This document shows positions 8,104 to 17,682 of a stretch of 64,000 nt of DNA, in pieces; positions within the stretch are counted from its first letter, which is position 1; the number at the start of each line of letters is the position of its first letter. The stretch covers positions 186,001-250,000 of the forward strand of contig NZ_BDCA01000005.1 in assembly GCF_001613265.1 (NCBI RefSeq), read 5' to 3'. The notes under the pieces were generated by a model, which searched no databases, was not told the origin of the DNA, and saw only the letters and a program-made list of their open reading frames with translations. The stretch comes from Nocardia vermiculata NBRC 100427 (lineage in GTDB: Bacteria; Actinomycetota; Actinomycetes; Mycobacteriales; Mycobacteriaceae). A program made the position numbers and the translations under genes.

Positions 8104-8943
8104 TCACGCGCTCTCGACGTGCGCCGTGGCGGCGGATGCCTCCCGCACAGGTGTGAGTTCGCGTGCGAGGCGCTCGGTCATCACCGTGCGGCGGTCCAGC
8201 GCGTCCTGCCCGATGGGCAGGTGCAGCGGCAGCCGCGGCCCAGAGGTGACCTGGTAGATGAAGGCCGCCATCTTGACCGGGTCGCCGAGTTGAGTGTGGT
8301 TTGCCTCGCCGGCCCAATCCAGCGTGTCGTGGGCAGGGGTGCCGTCGTAGGCGGCGATCCGGCCCTCGGGCATTCGCACCGAGGAGAGGTCGAGGAAGTC
8401 GGTGCGGATCACGCCCGGTTCGACCACCATGCTCTGGATCCCGAAGGGGTCCAGTTCAGCGGCGAGCGCCTCGCTGATGCCGGCGACGGCGAACTTGGAT
8501 GCGGAGTACATGCTCACCCCGGGCTCGCCCTCGTAGCCCGAGCGTGAGCCGATGTGCACGAGCTTGCCCGAACCTGCCGCACGCATGACGGGCAGGACCG
8601 CACGAGTCGTGTTGATCAGGCCGAACACGTTGACGTCGAACAGCGAACGCGCTTCGGCGTCGGTGATTTCCTCGAGTGCGCCCAGTAGCCCACGGCCGGC
8701 GTTGTTGACCAACACGTCGATCGAGCCGAAGTGGCTCGTGATCTCGGTGATCGCGGCGGTGATCTGTGCCGCGTCGGTGACGTCGAGACGTACCGTCAGT
8801 GCATTCGCGTGGTTGCGGACGTTCTCGGGGATCGCCTCGGGTCGGCGTGCGGCCAGGGCCACCTGCTCGCCGCCGGCCAGGGCGACACGAGCGATCTCCA
8901 GCCCGAGTCCGCGTGCCGCACCGGTGATCATCCAGACAGACAT
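8104..8943 (-). CDS. SDR-family NAD(P)-dependent oxidoreductase
   Basis: 279-residue classical short-chain dehydrogenase. TGAARGLG near residues 7-14 is the cofactor loop, LDVT and VNNAGRG follow, and the catalytic Ser-Tyr-Lys lies in HIGSRSGYEG and MYSASKFA. The C-terminal substrate region is typical of SDRs that act on small alcohols or ketones, but no substrate can be read. The ATG at 8943 follows AAGGA at good spacing; the frame open to 9531 has no such support. It is divergent from the XRE regulator at 9105, a common target/regulator pairing. Confidence 0.9.
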   Translation of the reverse strand: MSVWMITGAARGLGLEIARVALAGGEQVALAARRPEAIPENVRNHANALTVRLDVTDAAQITAAITEITSHFGSIDVLVNNAGRGLLGALEEITDAEARSLFDVNVFGLINTTRAVLPVMRAAGSGKLVHIGSRSGYEGEPGVSMYSASKFAVAGISEALAAELDPFGIQSMVVEPGVIRTDFLDLSSVRMPEGRIAAYDGTPAHDTLDWAGEANHTQLGDPVKMAAFIYQVTSGPRLPLHLPIGQDALDRRTVMTERLARELTPVREASAATAHVESA

Positions 8944-9104
8944 GAAGTAGTTCCTTTCGGAAGGGATTTGAAGGTCCGCCGCGGAACCGCGACTCATCCA
9001 TCGTGAAAGCGGACGAGATCCCCGAGAAGGCCCACCGTTTCCTGGGACAAACTGGGCACCCCAGCGGCCTCTCACCTCCGGGCGAGGACGAGGAGACTGG
9101 GGAT

Positions 9105-10007
9105 ATGTCCGAACAACTCGAGCCCCGTCTATCGGATTTCCTCCGTGCTGCACGCGGACGGATGACCCCGGAGCGGGCCGGTATCGTCGACGGCGGGCGG
9201 CGGCGGGTGGATGGATTGCGCCGGGAAGAACTCGCCATGCTCGCCGGCGTGAGCGTCGACTACTACACCCGTCTCGAGCAGGGCCGCAGCAAGAGCGCCT
9301 CCCCGGAGGTGCTCGAGGCGATTGCCGACGCGCTCCGACTCGACGAGTCCGAACGAGCGCATCTCCACAGGGTCGCCCGTCCTGCGCCTGCCCGGCGTCG
9401 ACGGGCAGCAAAGCCACAACGACTACATGCGGCGACGCAATCACTGCTCGATACCTTCGAGACGGTCCGCCGCCCCGCCTTCGTGCTCGGACGGGGGCTG
9501 AACGTCCTGGGGCACAACCACCTTGCGGCACGTCTCATCGCCGACTTCGACAACATGCCACCCGAGGAGCGCAACCAGGCCCGGTTCGTGTTCCTCGACC
9601 CGCACGCACGCGAGCTCTACGCAGACTGGGAGCAGGTGGCGGCCGATACCGCCGCCATGCTCCGCATGGACGCCGGGCGACACCCGGAAGACCCGCTACT
9701 GGGTCGCCTCGTCGGAGCCCTCTCGATCCAGAGCCCCGAATTCCGGCGCCTGTGGGCCCGCAATCACGTCCACGAACGCAGCACCGGCACCAAGCGATAC
9801 CACCACCCGCTCGTCGGCGACCTCACCGTCACCTACCAGGCGTTGATCCCAGGAGACGACCCCGAACAGACACTGATGGTCTATGGGACGAAACCCGGAT
9901 CACCCTCCGCCCACGCACTGGAACTCCTTGCCGGAAGCCCGCCGAGACAACAGGTTTCCGCCGCGGCCCCCTGGTGCTCGGACCGTTGCCGATCGAATCG
10001 GGACTGA
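9105..10007 (+). CDS. XRE-family regulator with MmyB-like ligand domain
   Basis: 300-residue regulator. The N-terminal HTH (about residues 5-75) contains the hallmark GLRREELAMLAGVSVDYYTR and LEQGRS. The rest matches the MmyB-type domain that often follows this HTH, with VLGRGLNVLGHN and the FRRLWARNHV pattern. Such proteins usually control a neighbouring oxidoreductase, and here an SDR gene is divergent. The ATG at 9105 is preceded by GAGGAG; an earlier GTG at 9003 lacks this. It ends 11 bases from the convergent Lrp gene. Confidence 0.88.
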   Translation: MSEQLEPRLSDFLRAARGRMTPERAGIVDGGRRRVDGLRREELAMLAGVSVDYYTRLEQGRSKSASPEVLEAIADALRLDESERAHLHRVARPAPARRRRAAKPQRLHAATQSLLDTFETVRRPAFVLGRGLNVLGHNHLAARLIADFDNMPPEERNQARFVFLDPHARELYADWEQVAADTAAMLRMDAGRHPEDPLLGRLVGALSIQSPEFRRLWARNHVHERSTGTKRYHHPLVGDLTVTYQALIPGDDPEQTLMVYGTKPGSPSAHALELLAGSPPRQQVSAAAPWCSDRCRSNRD

Positions 10008-10018
10008 ATTGCCGGTGC

Positions 10019-10465
10019 TCAGTCGTCGGTTTTGATCTTCTTCATGATCAGGTGGGAATCCACCCGGGCGACGGCTCGCAAACCCATGAGCTTGCCGGTC
10101 AAGAAGGTTTCGAAGACCTCGTGGTCGGCTACCGCGACCCGGACGAAGTAGTCGGGACGACCGAAGAGACGGTGGAATTCGACGACTTCGTCGTAAGTGG
10201 CGATGGCCTTCTCGAATTCCTCCACGGTCTGCAGGTCGTTGATACTGATTTCCACCGCGACGACGACTTCGAACCCGCGACCGGTCGCCGCCGGATCGAT
10301 GCGGGCCCGGTAGCCGCTGATGATCCCGGCGTCCTCGAGCCGCTTCACCCGGCGCAGGCAGGGCGGTGGGGTCAGGCCCACGCGTTTGGCCAGTTCGACA
10401 TTCGTCAGGCGGCCGTCCTGGCGGAGGTGGAATAAAATATCTCTATCGACCGAATCCAGCTGCAT
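10019..10465 (-). CDS. Lrp/AsnC-family transcriptional regulator
   Basis: 148-residue feast/famine regulator. The N-terminal HTH has LDSVDRDILFHLRQDGRL, VELAKRVGLT and the LRRVKRLEDAGII helix. The C-terminal RAM domain (about residues 65-140) is the effector-binding part. The chosen start is the ATG at 10465, which gives the usual N-terminus; an upstream ATG at 10495 would add ten residues but lacks a ribosome site. It is divergent from the AzlC/AzlD exporter pair with a gap of fewer than 80 bases. This is the layout of lrp and brnFE in corynebacteria, so it probably activates that exporter when branched-chain amino acids or methionine accumulate. Confidence 0.88.
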   Translation of the reverse strand: MQLDSVDRDILFHLRQDGRLTNVELAKRVGLTPPPCLRRVKRLEDAGIISGYRARIDPAATGRGFEVVVAVEISINDLQTVEEFEKAIATYDEVVEFHRLFGRPDYFVRVAVADHEVFETFLTGKLMGLRAVARVDSHLIMKKIKTDD

Positions 10466-10538
10466 CGATGTCTCACATTCGCTGATACGAGGCATTTTTG
10501 GAAACCATATTACCCGCTAAGAGACATAAAATGACCAG

Positions 10539-11279
10539 GTGGATAGTTCAAGGGAGACCACCCCGTCCGATCCTGCGGCTCCCGGCGCCGAACCGGCGCC
10601 GTCGGATCTGCGGGCGGCGCTGGCCGACTCCGGGTCGGTCGGGCTGGCACTGTTTCCCCTCGGCGTGGCTCTGGGCGTGTTGGTCGTGCATTCGCAGCTG
10701 GCCTGGTGGTGGGCGCCGGTATTCGCCGGTGTCGTCTACGCCGGGTCCCTGGAGTTCCTGCTCATCGGGCTCGTCGTCGCTGCCACCCCGCTGGCTCAGG
10801 TGGCGTTGACCGCGTTCCTGGTCAACTTCCGCCACGTCTTCTACGCGCTCTCCTTTCCGCTGCACCGGGTCCGCGGCCGATGGGCAAAGGGGTATGCGAC
10901 CTTCGCGCTGACCGATGAGGCCTACGCACTGACCACGGGCGCATCGGCGCGGGAGTGGCGCGGCCGGCGCATCCTGTGGTTGCAGGTCCTGTGTCAGGGC
11001 TACTGGGTCGCGGGCGCCGTCGTGGGCGCCGGTGCCGCGGCACTGTTGCCGGTACAGCTCGACGGCCTGGACTTCGCCCTGACCGCGTTGTTCGTCGTAC
11101 TCGCCGTCGACGGCTACCGTGCCGAACGCGATATCCCGGTCGTGATCGTGGCGCTGCTGTGTGCACTGGTTGCACGAGTCCTGCTCCCGGGGCAGATGCT
11201 GCCCGTCGCCTTGGGGCTGTTCACCGTTGCCCTGCTGATCGGTCGACCTTTCGCCAGGAAAGAGCTCACTCGTGCCTGA
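10539..11279 (+). CDS. azlC: AzlC-family amino-acid exporter subunit (BrnF-like)
   Basis: 246-residue membrane protein, the large subunit of an AzlC/AzlD two-component branched-chain amino acid exporter. About seven hydrophobic segments are seen. The family marks FAGVVYAGSLEFLLIG, LTAFLVNFRHVFYAL and ALTDEAYAL are present. Translation probably starts at GTG 10539. It overlaps the AzlD gene by eight bases, which fits a coupled complex, and its regulator is the divergent Lrp protein. Confidence 0.9.
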   Translation: MDSSRETTPSDPAAPGAEPAPSDLRAALADSGSVGLALFPLGVALGVLVVHSQLAWWWAPVFAGVVYAGSLEFLLIGLVVAATPLAQVALTAFLVNFRHVFYALSFPLHRVRGRWAKGYATFALTDEAYALTTGASAREWRGRRILWLQVLCQGYWVAGAVVGAGAAALLPVQLDGLDFALTALFVVLAVDGYRAERDIPVVIVALLCALVARVLLPGQMLPVALGLFTVALLIGRPFARKELTRA

Positions 11280-11595
11280 CACCGGCTACCTGATTGCGGC
11301 CGTCGCGGTATGTGCCGCGATCACCTGGTCACTGCGCGCACTGCCGTTCGCCCTGCTGGCACCGCTGCGGACCAGCGCTACCGTTGCCTACCTGAGCCGG
11401 CACATGCCCGTCGGTGTGATGGTCGTTCTCGCCGCGTACACCCTGCGCGACAGCACCCCCGCCCAGTGGACCGTCACCGGACCGGCCCTCGCCGTCACGG
11501 TTGCGGTGCATCTGTGGCGGCGCAATGCCGTGCTCAGCATCCTGACCGGAACAGCCCTGCACGTCGTTCTGACAATGCTTTTCGTCCACGGCTGA
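11272..11595 (+). CDS. azlD: AzlD-family amino-acid exporter subunit (BrnE-like)
   Basis: 107-residue protein with four hydrophobic segments, the small partner of AzlC/BrnF. It begins at GTG 11272, overlapping azlC. The segment RALPFALLAPLR and the following membrane spans are typical of the AzlD family. Together the pair exports branched-chain amino acids and often methionine. Confidence 0.88.
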   Translation: MPDTGYLIAAVAVCAAITWSLRALPFALLAPLRTSATVAYLSRHMPVGVMVVLAAYTLRDSTPAQWTVTGPALAVTVAVHLWRRNAVLSILTGTALHVVLTMLFVHG

Positions 11596-11711
11596 GGCAG
11601 CAGCCGTCGTCCGGTCGGATTGGCCCCCGCTGCACCAGCCCGGCATGGCGGTGACGAAGATCAACTGAAATGTCGGAATAAACTCGAACGTCCGCACCGC
11701 TGGATTCACAT

Positions 11712-12929
11712 GTGTCCCGAGCTATTTCCGTTCCCATGCTGATGGCTCTCGCGTTGTTGTCCGCTACCGCGCCGCTCGCCACCGATATGTATCTGCCGGG
11801 TCTTCCCACTGTCGAAGACGACCTGGTGACGTCGGCTTCGACCGTCCAGTTGACCTTGACGACCTTCATGGCCGGACTCGGAATCGGTCAGATCATCATT
11901 GGTCCGCTGTCCGACAGCTGGGGCAGGCGCAAGCTGTTGCTCGGTGGCACCGTCACGTTCGTGATCACCGGCATGTTGTGTGCACTCGCTCCGAGCATCG
12001 AGGTGTTGATTGCCGCTCGACTGCTGCAGGGGCTGAGCGGCGGTGCGGCGATCGTGCTGGCTCGCGCGGCGATTGCTGATCGTGCCAAGGGCGATGAGGC
12101 CGCGAAGCTGTTTTCGATCATGATGATTATCGGCGGGGTGGCCCCGGTGCTGGCGCCACTGCTCGGTGGCGCATTGCTCGGTCCGATCGGCTGGCGTGGA
12201 ATCTTCTGGGTGCTCGCAGGCGCCGGAGTGCTGATGGTTCTCGGTATCACGATGGTGATCCCCGAGACCTTGCCGCCGGAGCGGCGGCACAGCGGCGGAC
12301 TGATTGCGCTGGCCCGCAACATGCGGTCGGTAGCCGGGAATCGGCGCTTCATCGGCTACACGATGACGTTCATGTTCGGCTTCGGTGCACTGTTCTCCTA
12401 TATCTCCGCATCACCGTTCGTGGCGCAGGACGCACTCGGCCTGAGCCCGGGGCAGTTCTCCCTCGTATTCGGAGTGAACTCGATCGGAATCGTCGGCGGC
12501 AATATCGTCAACACCAGGCTGATCGGCCGATTCCATGCCCGCCAACTCCTCACCTTCGGCGTGCTGACCCTCCTGACAACCGGGCTGGCCCTGGTACTCG
12601 CGGTGACTGTCGGTGGGACCGAGCGCTGGGTGGTCCTCCCGCTGATGTTCCTGATGACCACGACACTCGGATTCATCATGGGAAATGCCACCGCGCTCGG
12701 CCAGGCGCAAGTTCCGCATGCGGCGGGGACCGGTTCGGCAGTGATGGGTGCGGGCCAGTTCGGCCTGGCGGCCGTGGTGTCACCGCTGGTCGGCAGCTCG
12801 GCGACCGGGATGGCTACGAGCATTTTGATCTGCGCCGCCGTCGCGACGATCGCCCTGCTGGTTCTTGCCCGACCGACGGCAACCACCGACACACCCACCG
12901 CCGCGACTACCGCGGCGAGGACCGCTTAG
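11712..12929 (+). CDS. MFS drug exporter, Bcr/CflA type
   Basis: 405-residue, 12-TM proton antiporter of the DHA1 group. The start TAPLATDMYLPGLPT is the Bcr/CflA signature (ATDMYLP). Motif A is seen as GPLSDSWGRRKLLL and the helix-4 stretch as RLLQGLSGGAAIVLARA. The GTG at 11712 is the start. Likely role is export of a drug or metabolite; some relatives export sulfonamides, bicyclomycin or amino acids. Its stop overlaps the stop of the convergent ABC gene by four bases, with no room for an intergenic terminator. Confidence 0.85.
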   Translation: MSRAISVPMLMALALLSATAPLATDMYLPGLPTVEDDLVTSASTVQLTLTTFMAGLGIGQIIIGPLSDSWGRRKLLLGGTVTFVITGMLCALAPSIEVLIAARLLQGLSGGAAIVLARAAIADRAKGDEAAKLFSIMMIIGGVAPVLAPLLGGALLGPIGWRGIFWVLAGAGVLMVLGITMVIPETLPPERRHSGGLIALARNMRSVAGNRRFIGYTMTFMFGFGALFSYISASPFVAQDALGLSPGQFSLVFGVNSIGIVGGNIVNTRLIGRFHARQLLTFGVLTLLTTGLALVLAVTVGGTERWVVLPLMFLMTTTLGFIMGNATALGQAQVPHAAGTGSAVMGAGQFGLAAVVSPLVGSSATGMATSILICAAVATIALLVLARPTATTDTPTAATTAARTA

Positions 12930-14668
12930 AGACGAGCGTTCTCCACCCGGCGGTTGTCAACGGCCGACAGTGGTTGGGATATCGCCCAGAACGCGGCGTA
13001 GCGGCCGCCCCGGCCGACCAGCTCCTCGTGGCTTCCCTGTTCCACGATTCGACCGCCGTCGAGAAAGACGACGTGATCGGCGCGGCGGACGGTGCGCAGG
13101 CGATGCGCCACCATCACTACGGTTCGGCCGGCCATGAGGCGCTCGATACCGGCGTGGACCGCTGCCTCGTTCACCGGGTCCAGGGCGGAGGTCACCTCGT
13201 CCAGCAGCACGATGGGTGCATCCTTCAGTAGCGCCCTGGCGATGGAAACCCGTTGGCGCTCACCGCCCGACAGCAGCATGCCGCCTTCGCCGACCAGCGC
13301 GTTCCAGCCGTCGGGGAGCCGCTCGATCACCTCGTCCAGGCCCGCGGCGGTGGCGGCGGCCCGCATCTGCGCCTCGGTCGCGCCGGGGCGGCCGAGACGC
13401 ACGTTCTCCTCGATGGTTCCATCGAACAGATGGACGTCCTGGAAGACGATGGCGAACCGGGCCATCAACTCCTGCGAGTTCATCGCACGTACATCCACAC
13501 CGCCGATTCGCACCGCGCCGGAGTCCACGTCATAGAACCGCGCGAGCAGTTGCAGCATCGTGGTTTTGCCCGCACCCGACGGGCCCACGACGGCCAGCCG
13601 CTTGCCCGGAGGCACCGTGAGGGACACGTTGTCGAACACCTGCCGGTCGCCGTGCCGGAAGGAGACGGACTCGAACTCCAGGTCATGACGGCCGGGCCGG
13701 ACAGGATCGGCAGGTTCGGGCAGCGGTTCGGTGCGCAACAGTGTGTCGAGCCCGGCCAGCACGGCGCGCGCGCCACGGAGCTTGCCGCCGATATCCGATA
13801 GCGACAGCAGTGGATCGGCGCAGCGGGCGGCCAATACCAGGACCGCCAAGAGTTCTGCCACTCCGATTTCGCCGCCCAGGGCGAGATAGGTGCCCAGGAC
13901 GAGCAGGGCCGTGAACATCGCCTGCACTGTGAGGGTGAGACCGACGACTCCCGGTAGTGCGGCCACCGTCGACCGGCGCGACGCGCGTTCCAGTTCGCGG
14001 AGCGAGTCGTCGAGCAGCGTGAAGCGCGCAGTGGTTCGGCCGCCGGCTCGCAGTACCGGCTGTGCCCGGAGATACTCGATGACCCGCTCGGCGGCTGCGG
14101 CGTCGAGCTCGGAGCGCTCCGCATCTGCGGCGGCGGTTGCGTGGGCCGTCCAGCCACTGATCGCCGCCACGATCGGCGCGGCGACCAGCGCGGCCACACC
14201 CAGCTGCCAGTTGTAGGACAGCAGGACGAGGACGATCGTCAAGGGGGTTACCGCGGCGAAGAGAAACGGTGCCAGCAGATGTGCGATAACGCTCATGGCC
14301 TCCAGGACTCCACGACTGGCCAGCACCGACACCTCGCCGACACGGCCGCCGCTGTACCAGCCGAGAGGTAGACGGCCCAGATGCTCACCGATCCGGTAGT
14401 ACATCCCTCGCAGCAGGGTGGTTCCGACGCGAAAGCCGGACAGATCACTGAGATAGCGCAGCACCGCGTAGACCGCGACCGCGACACCGAAGGGGACCAG
14501 CCACGGACGGGCCTGCGCGGGAGTATCCCCGAACAGGGCGCGCAGAATGGGAACCAGCAGGCCGTAGGACAATCCTTCGACCACGGCGGTTGCTGTCATG
14601 AGGGCAACCGTGCGGCGCACCGGCGCGGCGTATTCGGGTCCGAGGACGCGCAGCAGCATTCGAATCAT
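12926..14668 (-). CDS. ABC transporter, fused permease/ATPase half (IrtB/YbtQ-like)
   Basis: 580-residue half-transporter with a six-TM exporter-fold domain (residues 1-310) followed by an ATPase domain. Walker A is GPSGAGKTT, the signature is LSGGERQR and Walker B ends LLDEVTSALD. Its start overlaps the stop of the upstream half-transporter (ATGA), so the two should form a heterodimer. The pair and the divergent AraC gene repeat the ybtA-ybtP-ybtQ arrangement and resemble mycobacterial irtAB, exporter-fold proteins that import ferric siderophores. Export of another compound remains possible. Confidence 0.85.
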   Translation of the reverse strand: MIRMLLRVLGPEYAAPVRRTVALMTATAVVEGLSYGLLVPILRALFGDTPAQARPWLVPFGVAVAVYAVLRYLSDLSGFRVGTTLLRGMYYRIGEHLGRLPLGWYSGGRVGEVSVLASRGVLEAMSVIAHLLAPFLFAAVTPLTIVLVLLSYNWQLGVAALVAAPIVAAISGWTAHATAAADAERSELDAAAAERVIEYLRAQPVLRAGGRTTARFTLLDDSLRELERASRRSTVAALPGVVGLTLTVQAMFTALLVLGTYLALGGEIGVAELLAVLVLAARCADPLLSLSDIGGKLRGARAVLAGLDTLLRTEPLPEPADPVRPGRHDLEFESVSFRHGDRQVFDNVSLTVPPGKRLAVVGPSGAGKTTMLQLLARFYDVDSGAVRIGGVDVRAMNSQELMARFAIVFQDVHLFDGTIEENVRLGRPGATEAQMRAAATAAGLDEVIERLPDGWNALVGEGGMLLSGGERQRVSIARALLKDAPIVLLDEVTSALDPVNEAAVHAGIERLMAGRTVVMVAHRLRTVRRADHVVFLDGGRIVEQGSHEELVGRGGRYAAFWAISQPLSAVDNRRVENARL

Positions 14669-16482
14669 CGGTACTCATCTCCCTGTGGGGTTTCGGATCC
14701 GTCCGCGATCGCTGATCGGTGGGCCTGCCGGAAAGCGGCGAACCTGCCGCCGCGGGCCAACAGGTCGTCCGGCCGGCCGTGCTCGACGATCACCCCGTCC
14801 TCCAGCACCACGACGATGTCGGCGTCGGCGACTGTCTCCAGGCGATGGGCGATGACCAGAATGGTGCGCTGTGCTGCCAGTGTCGACAGTGCTTGCCGCA
14901 CTGCCTGTTCGGTCTGCGGGTCGGCGAAGGCCGTCGCCTCGTCGAGCACCAGGATGGGCGCGTCGGAGAGTAGTGCGCGGGCGAGTGCGATGCGCTGAGC
15001 CTCACCGCCCGAAAGCTGGGCCTGCGTGCCGAGCACGGTCTCGTAGCCGTGGGGCAGCTCGAGAATACGATCGTGGATGTTCGCCAGCTGGGCGGCGCGC
15101 ACCACACCGGCGCGGTCGGCGCGTGGTACGGCCAGCGCGATATTGTCGGCGACCGAAGCTCGGAGCAGGCGAACATCCTGGAAGACGAAGGCGACGTTCC
15201 GGTACAGCACATCGCTGTCGATGTCACGCAGATCGGTCCCGCCCAGCATGACCGACCCGTGCGTCGGATCGAAGAAGCGTGGCAGTAGCTGTACCAGGGT
15301 GGATTTACCGCTTCCGGATGGCCCGACGAGTGCGGTGACCGTCCCCTCTTCGAGCACCAGGTCGATTCCGCGCAGCACCTCGTGCTCTGCGTCGTAGCCG
15401 AACCGAACACCGCGCAGTTCCACCCGATGTCCCTGGGGTGCAACGGGATGCGCGGGCTCCGGCAGCGGCGATACAGCGAGTACCTCCCGAATCCGGCCGA
15501 CCGCGCGCCGCGCGGCCTGCATCTCGTCGAAGCCGTGGCCGAGGGCGGCCACCGGGGCGGTCAGGCCCAGTCCCAGCAGCAGGAACGGCAACAGATCGGC
15601 GGGTGCGAGCGAACCGTTCGCCAGCAACATCGCACCGCCGGTCAACACGACCAGCAGGACGAACGGCGGCGACAGCACGAGCTGCATGCCCGCGGCGATC
15701 GGGGCGAGACCGCGGCCCCAGCGGAAGAAGGTCCCGACGAAATCATCCACGGCCGTCCGGAATGCGCGGTGGGCCTGCCCGGAACCGCCGAATGCCTTGA
15801 CCACCGCGATGCCCTGCACGTACTCCACGACGGAGTTCGCCACCTGCCCCATGGCCGCATCGAACTCTTCCTGTTCGCGCAGCCGGGCCGGAGTCATCAT
15901 CGCCGGCACCAGCGCCACCGCCAGGACTACCGGGATGAGCGTGACGAGCGTCAGCCGCCAGTCGATAGTGAACAGATAGATCAGCGAAACCAGCGGCACC
16001 ACGAAGGCGGAGACGAGCTCGCCGGGCGTGTGTGCGATGAACGGGTGCACGGCGCTCACATCGTCGCCCACCACCTGTGCCAGCTCGCCGGTCCGGCGGC
16101 GGGAGAACCAGCCGATCGGCACCCGCCCCAGCCCCGCGGCCAGTTGCCGGCGCAGCGACAGCTGTACCCGCCCGTCGAGTAGATGTCCGATGGCTGCCGA
16201 TGCCGCCGTGAACAGCAGCCGGACCAGCAGGCCGATCGCGCCCGCGAGAACGACAACCCAGACGTGACCGTGATCGATCGGGTTGGGGGAGAGCAGGATC
16301 CGGCCCAGTTCGATGACGGCGAGTAGCGGTGCCAGTCCGGCGAGGGCGCCGATGACCTGAAAGATCAGTACAGCGGCGAAGCTGCCGGCAAAGGGACGCA
16401 ATGACCCGGACTGTTGCCGGGCCGGCTCGAGATCGTTCGGGGGCGGGGATTTCGCTTTCGTCTCGGCGGTATCGCTGCGCAT
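14665..16482 (-). CDS. ABC transporter, fused permease/ATPase half (IrtA/YbtP-like)
   Basis: 605-residue half-transporter, TM domain then ATPase. Walker A is GPSGSGKST and the signature LSGGEAQR. Walker B is followed by DEATAFADP, a variant of the D-loop region often seen in the YbtP/IrtA branch. The N-terminal siderophore-reducing FAD domain of mycobacterial IrtA is absent, so it is closer to YbtP in layout. I chose the ATG at 16482, with GGAG upstream, rather than the open frame to 16563. It is the first gene of a two-gene operon divergent from an AraC regulator. Iron or siderophore uptake is the best guess. Confidence 0.85.
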   Translation of the reverse strand: MRSDTAETKAKSPPPNDLEPARQQSGSLRPFAGSFAAVLIFQVIGALAGLAPLLAVIELGRILLSPNPIDHGHVWVVVLAGAIGLLVRLLFTAASAAIGHLLDGRVQLSLRRQLAAGLGRVPIGWFSRRRTGELAQVVGDDVSAVHPFIAHTPGELVSAFVVPLVSLIYLFTIDWRLTLVTLIPVVLAVALVPAMMTPARLREQEEFDAAMGQVANSVVEYVQGIAVVKAFGGSGQAHRAFRTAVDDFVGTFFRWGRGLAPIAAGMQLVLSPPFVLLVVLTGGAMLLANGSLAPADLLPFLLLGLGLTAPVAALGHGFDEMQAARRAVGRIREVLAVSPLPEPAHPVAPQGHRVELRGVRFGYDAEHEVLRGIDLVLEEGTVTALVGPSGSGKSTLVQLLPRFFDPTHGSVMLGGTDLRDIDSDVLYRNVAFVFQDVRLLRASVADNIALAVPRADRAGVVRAAQLANIHDRILELPHGYETVLGTQAQLSGGEAQRIALARALLSDAPILVLDEATAFADPQTEQAVRQALSTLAAQRTILVIAHRLETVADADIVVVLEDGVIVEHGRPDDLLARGGRFAAFRQAHRSAIADGSETPQGDEYR

Positions 16483-16555
16483 CGAGTGTCTCCGTGCTTC
16501 CGGTAGTGCTTCTCGCCTCCGACGCTCTCGGTGGCGCAGCGATACCCTGACAGGT

Positions 16556-17344
16556 GTGGACACTGATCCGCTTTCGGAAATCTGCGGTCCGGCTCGGGCG
16601 CCGGTCGCCTGGGCGCGGGCCGGACATGTCGGCTACATCGGGCCGGATCTCGGCGTCGAACCGCATTGCCCGTCGGTCGCCATGCTCAGCGTCGGACTGC
16701 ACGGCCCGCTCGTTGTGCACACCGCCGAACACGGCCGGATCCGCACGGGCAGTTTCTTCGCCCCCGCTCGCACGACACAGCGGCTGGTCGCCGCCGAGGG
16801 CTGGATTCTGGCACTGTTCGTCGAGCCCGCCGGTGCGCCCGCCACGGCCATTTCCGACGAGATGGCCTATTCCTCAGGGGTTTTCGGACTCAATCATCGA
16901 CGGGAACGAGAACTGGTCGAGTTGTGCTTGGCCGAGGACGTGGACGTGGACCCCGATCGCATCTACGCCCGTGCCGTCGCCGGTCCCGCGCCGGTAACCG
17001 ATCCGCGCATCGAAGAGGTCGCCACCATCATCCGCGACCATCCGGACCGGACCTTCCGAGCTGATCAGATCGCCGCGAAGATGGGTCTGTCCACCACACA
17101 TTTCCTGCGACTGTTCACCCAGCAGTACGGCACTACCTTCCGTGGCTATCAACGGTGGAGCCGCATCGTCCGTACGGTTCGCGGCGCGGCCGCCGGCCAC
17201 GACCTCACTCGCGCCGCCATCGACGCCGGTTTCGCCACCCCGTCGCATTTCAGTGAAACCTTTCGCGACATGATCGGACTGTCGGCCACGGATATGCTCC
17301 GCGCCGGCATCCGCTTTGATCTCGGAACAGCGTCCACCCCTTGA
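16556..17344 (+). CDS. AraC-family transcriptional regulator
   Basis: 262-residue regulator with the double HTH at the C-terminus (about residues 155-250). Seen there are DQIAAKMGLSTTHFLRLF, the linker FRGYQRWSRIV, and the second helix pattern IDAGFATPSHFSETFRD. The N-terminal half is a cupin-like sensor with weak conservation. It starts at GTG 16556, 73 bases from the divergent ABC operon. By analogy with YbtA it may activate the transporter with the siderophore as ligand; that is inference. Confidence 0.88.
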   Translation: MDTDPLSEICGPARAPVAWARAGHVGYIGPDLGVEPHCPSVAMLSVGLHGPLVVHTAEHGRIRTGSFFAPARTTQRLVAAEGWILALFVEPAGAPATAISDEMAYSSGVFGLNHRRERELVELCLAEDVDVDPDRIYARAVAGPAPVTDPRIEEVATIIRDHPDRTFRADQIAAKMGLSTTHFLRLFTQQYGTTFRGYQRWSRIVRTVRGAAAGHDLTRAAIDAGFATPSHFSETFRDMIGLSATDMLRAGIRFDLGTASTP

Positions 17345-17391
17345 AATTTCGACTGCGACCGCGTCCCTGCCCGGCGTGCGAGAATTGCGCG

Positions 17392-17595
17392 ATGGATGAC
17401 TACACCACTCACAAGCAGCGCGCCGAGGCGCTGCTCAGTGGCCTGACCGCCGGCGACGCGGCCAGCGGCGCGGAACGGCGGAACGTGATCGCTCAGGCAC
17501 AGGCGCATGCTGCCCTCGCGCAGGCGGAAGCTCAGTGGGCGACCGCGGAGGCCATACGCGCACTCGGGTCGTCGCAGGCACGAAGCGCGGTCTGA
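17392..17595 (+). CDS. Small conserved-looking protein of unknown function
   Basis: 67 residues from ATG 17392, no recognised domain. The sequence is Ala/Gln-rich and predicted helical (AQAQAHAALAQAEAQWATAE), which could form a coiled coil. It begins 47 bases after the AraC stop and may share its transcript. Good codon usage supports a real gene; function is unknown. Confidence 0.55.
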   Translation: MDDYTTHKQRAEALLSGLTAGDAASGAERRNVIAQAQAHAALAQAEAQWATAEAIRALGSSQARSAV

Positions 17596-17682
17596 ACGAC
17601 GCGGCCGCATGTCGGCCTCGGGACCACGGAAATGTGACATTTGTACAAGAGGGGGCGACGAGTCTCCGGCGAAGCTGTCGTC

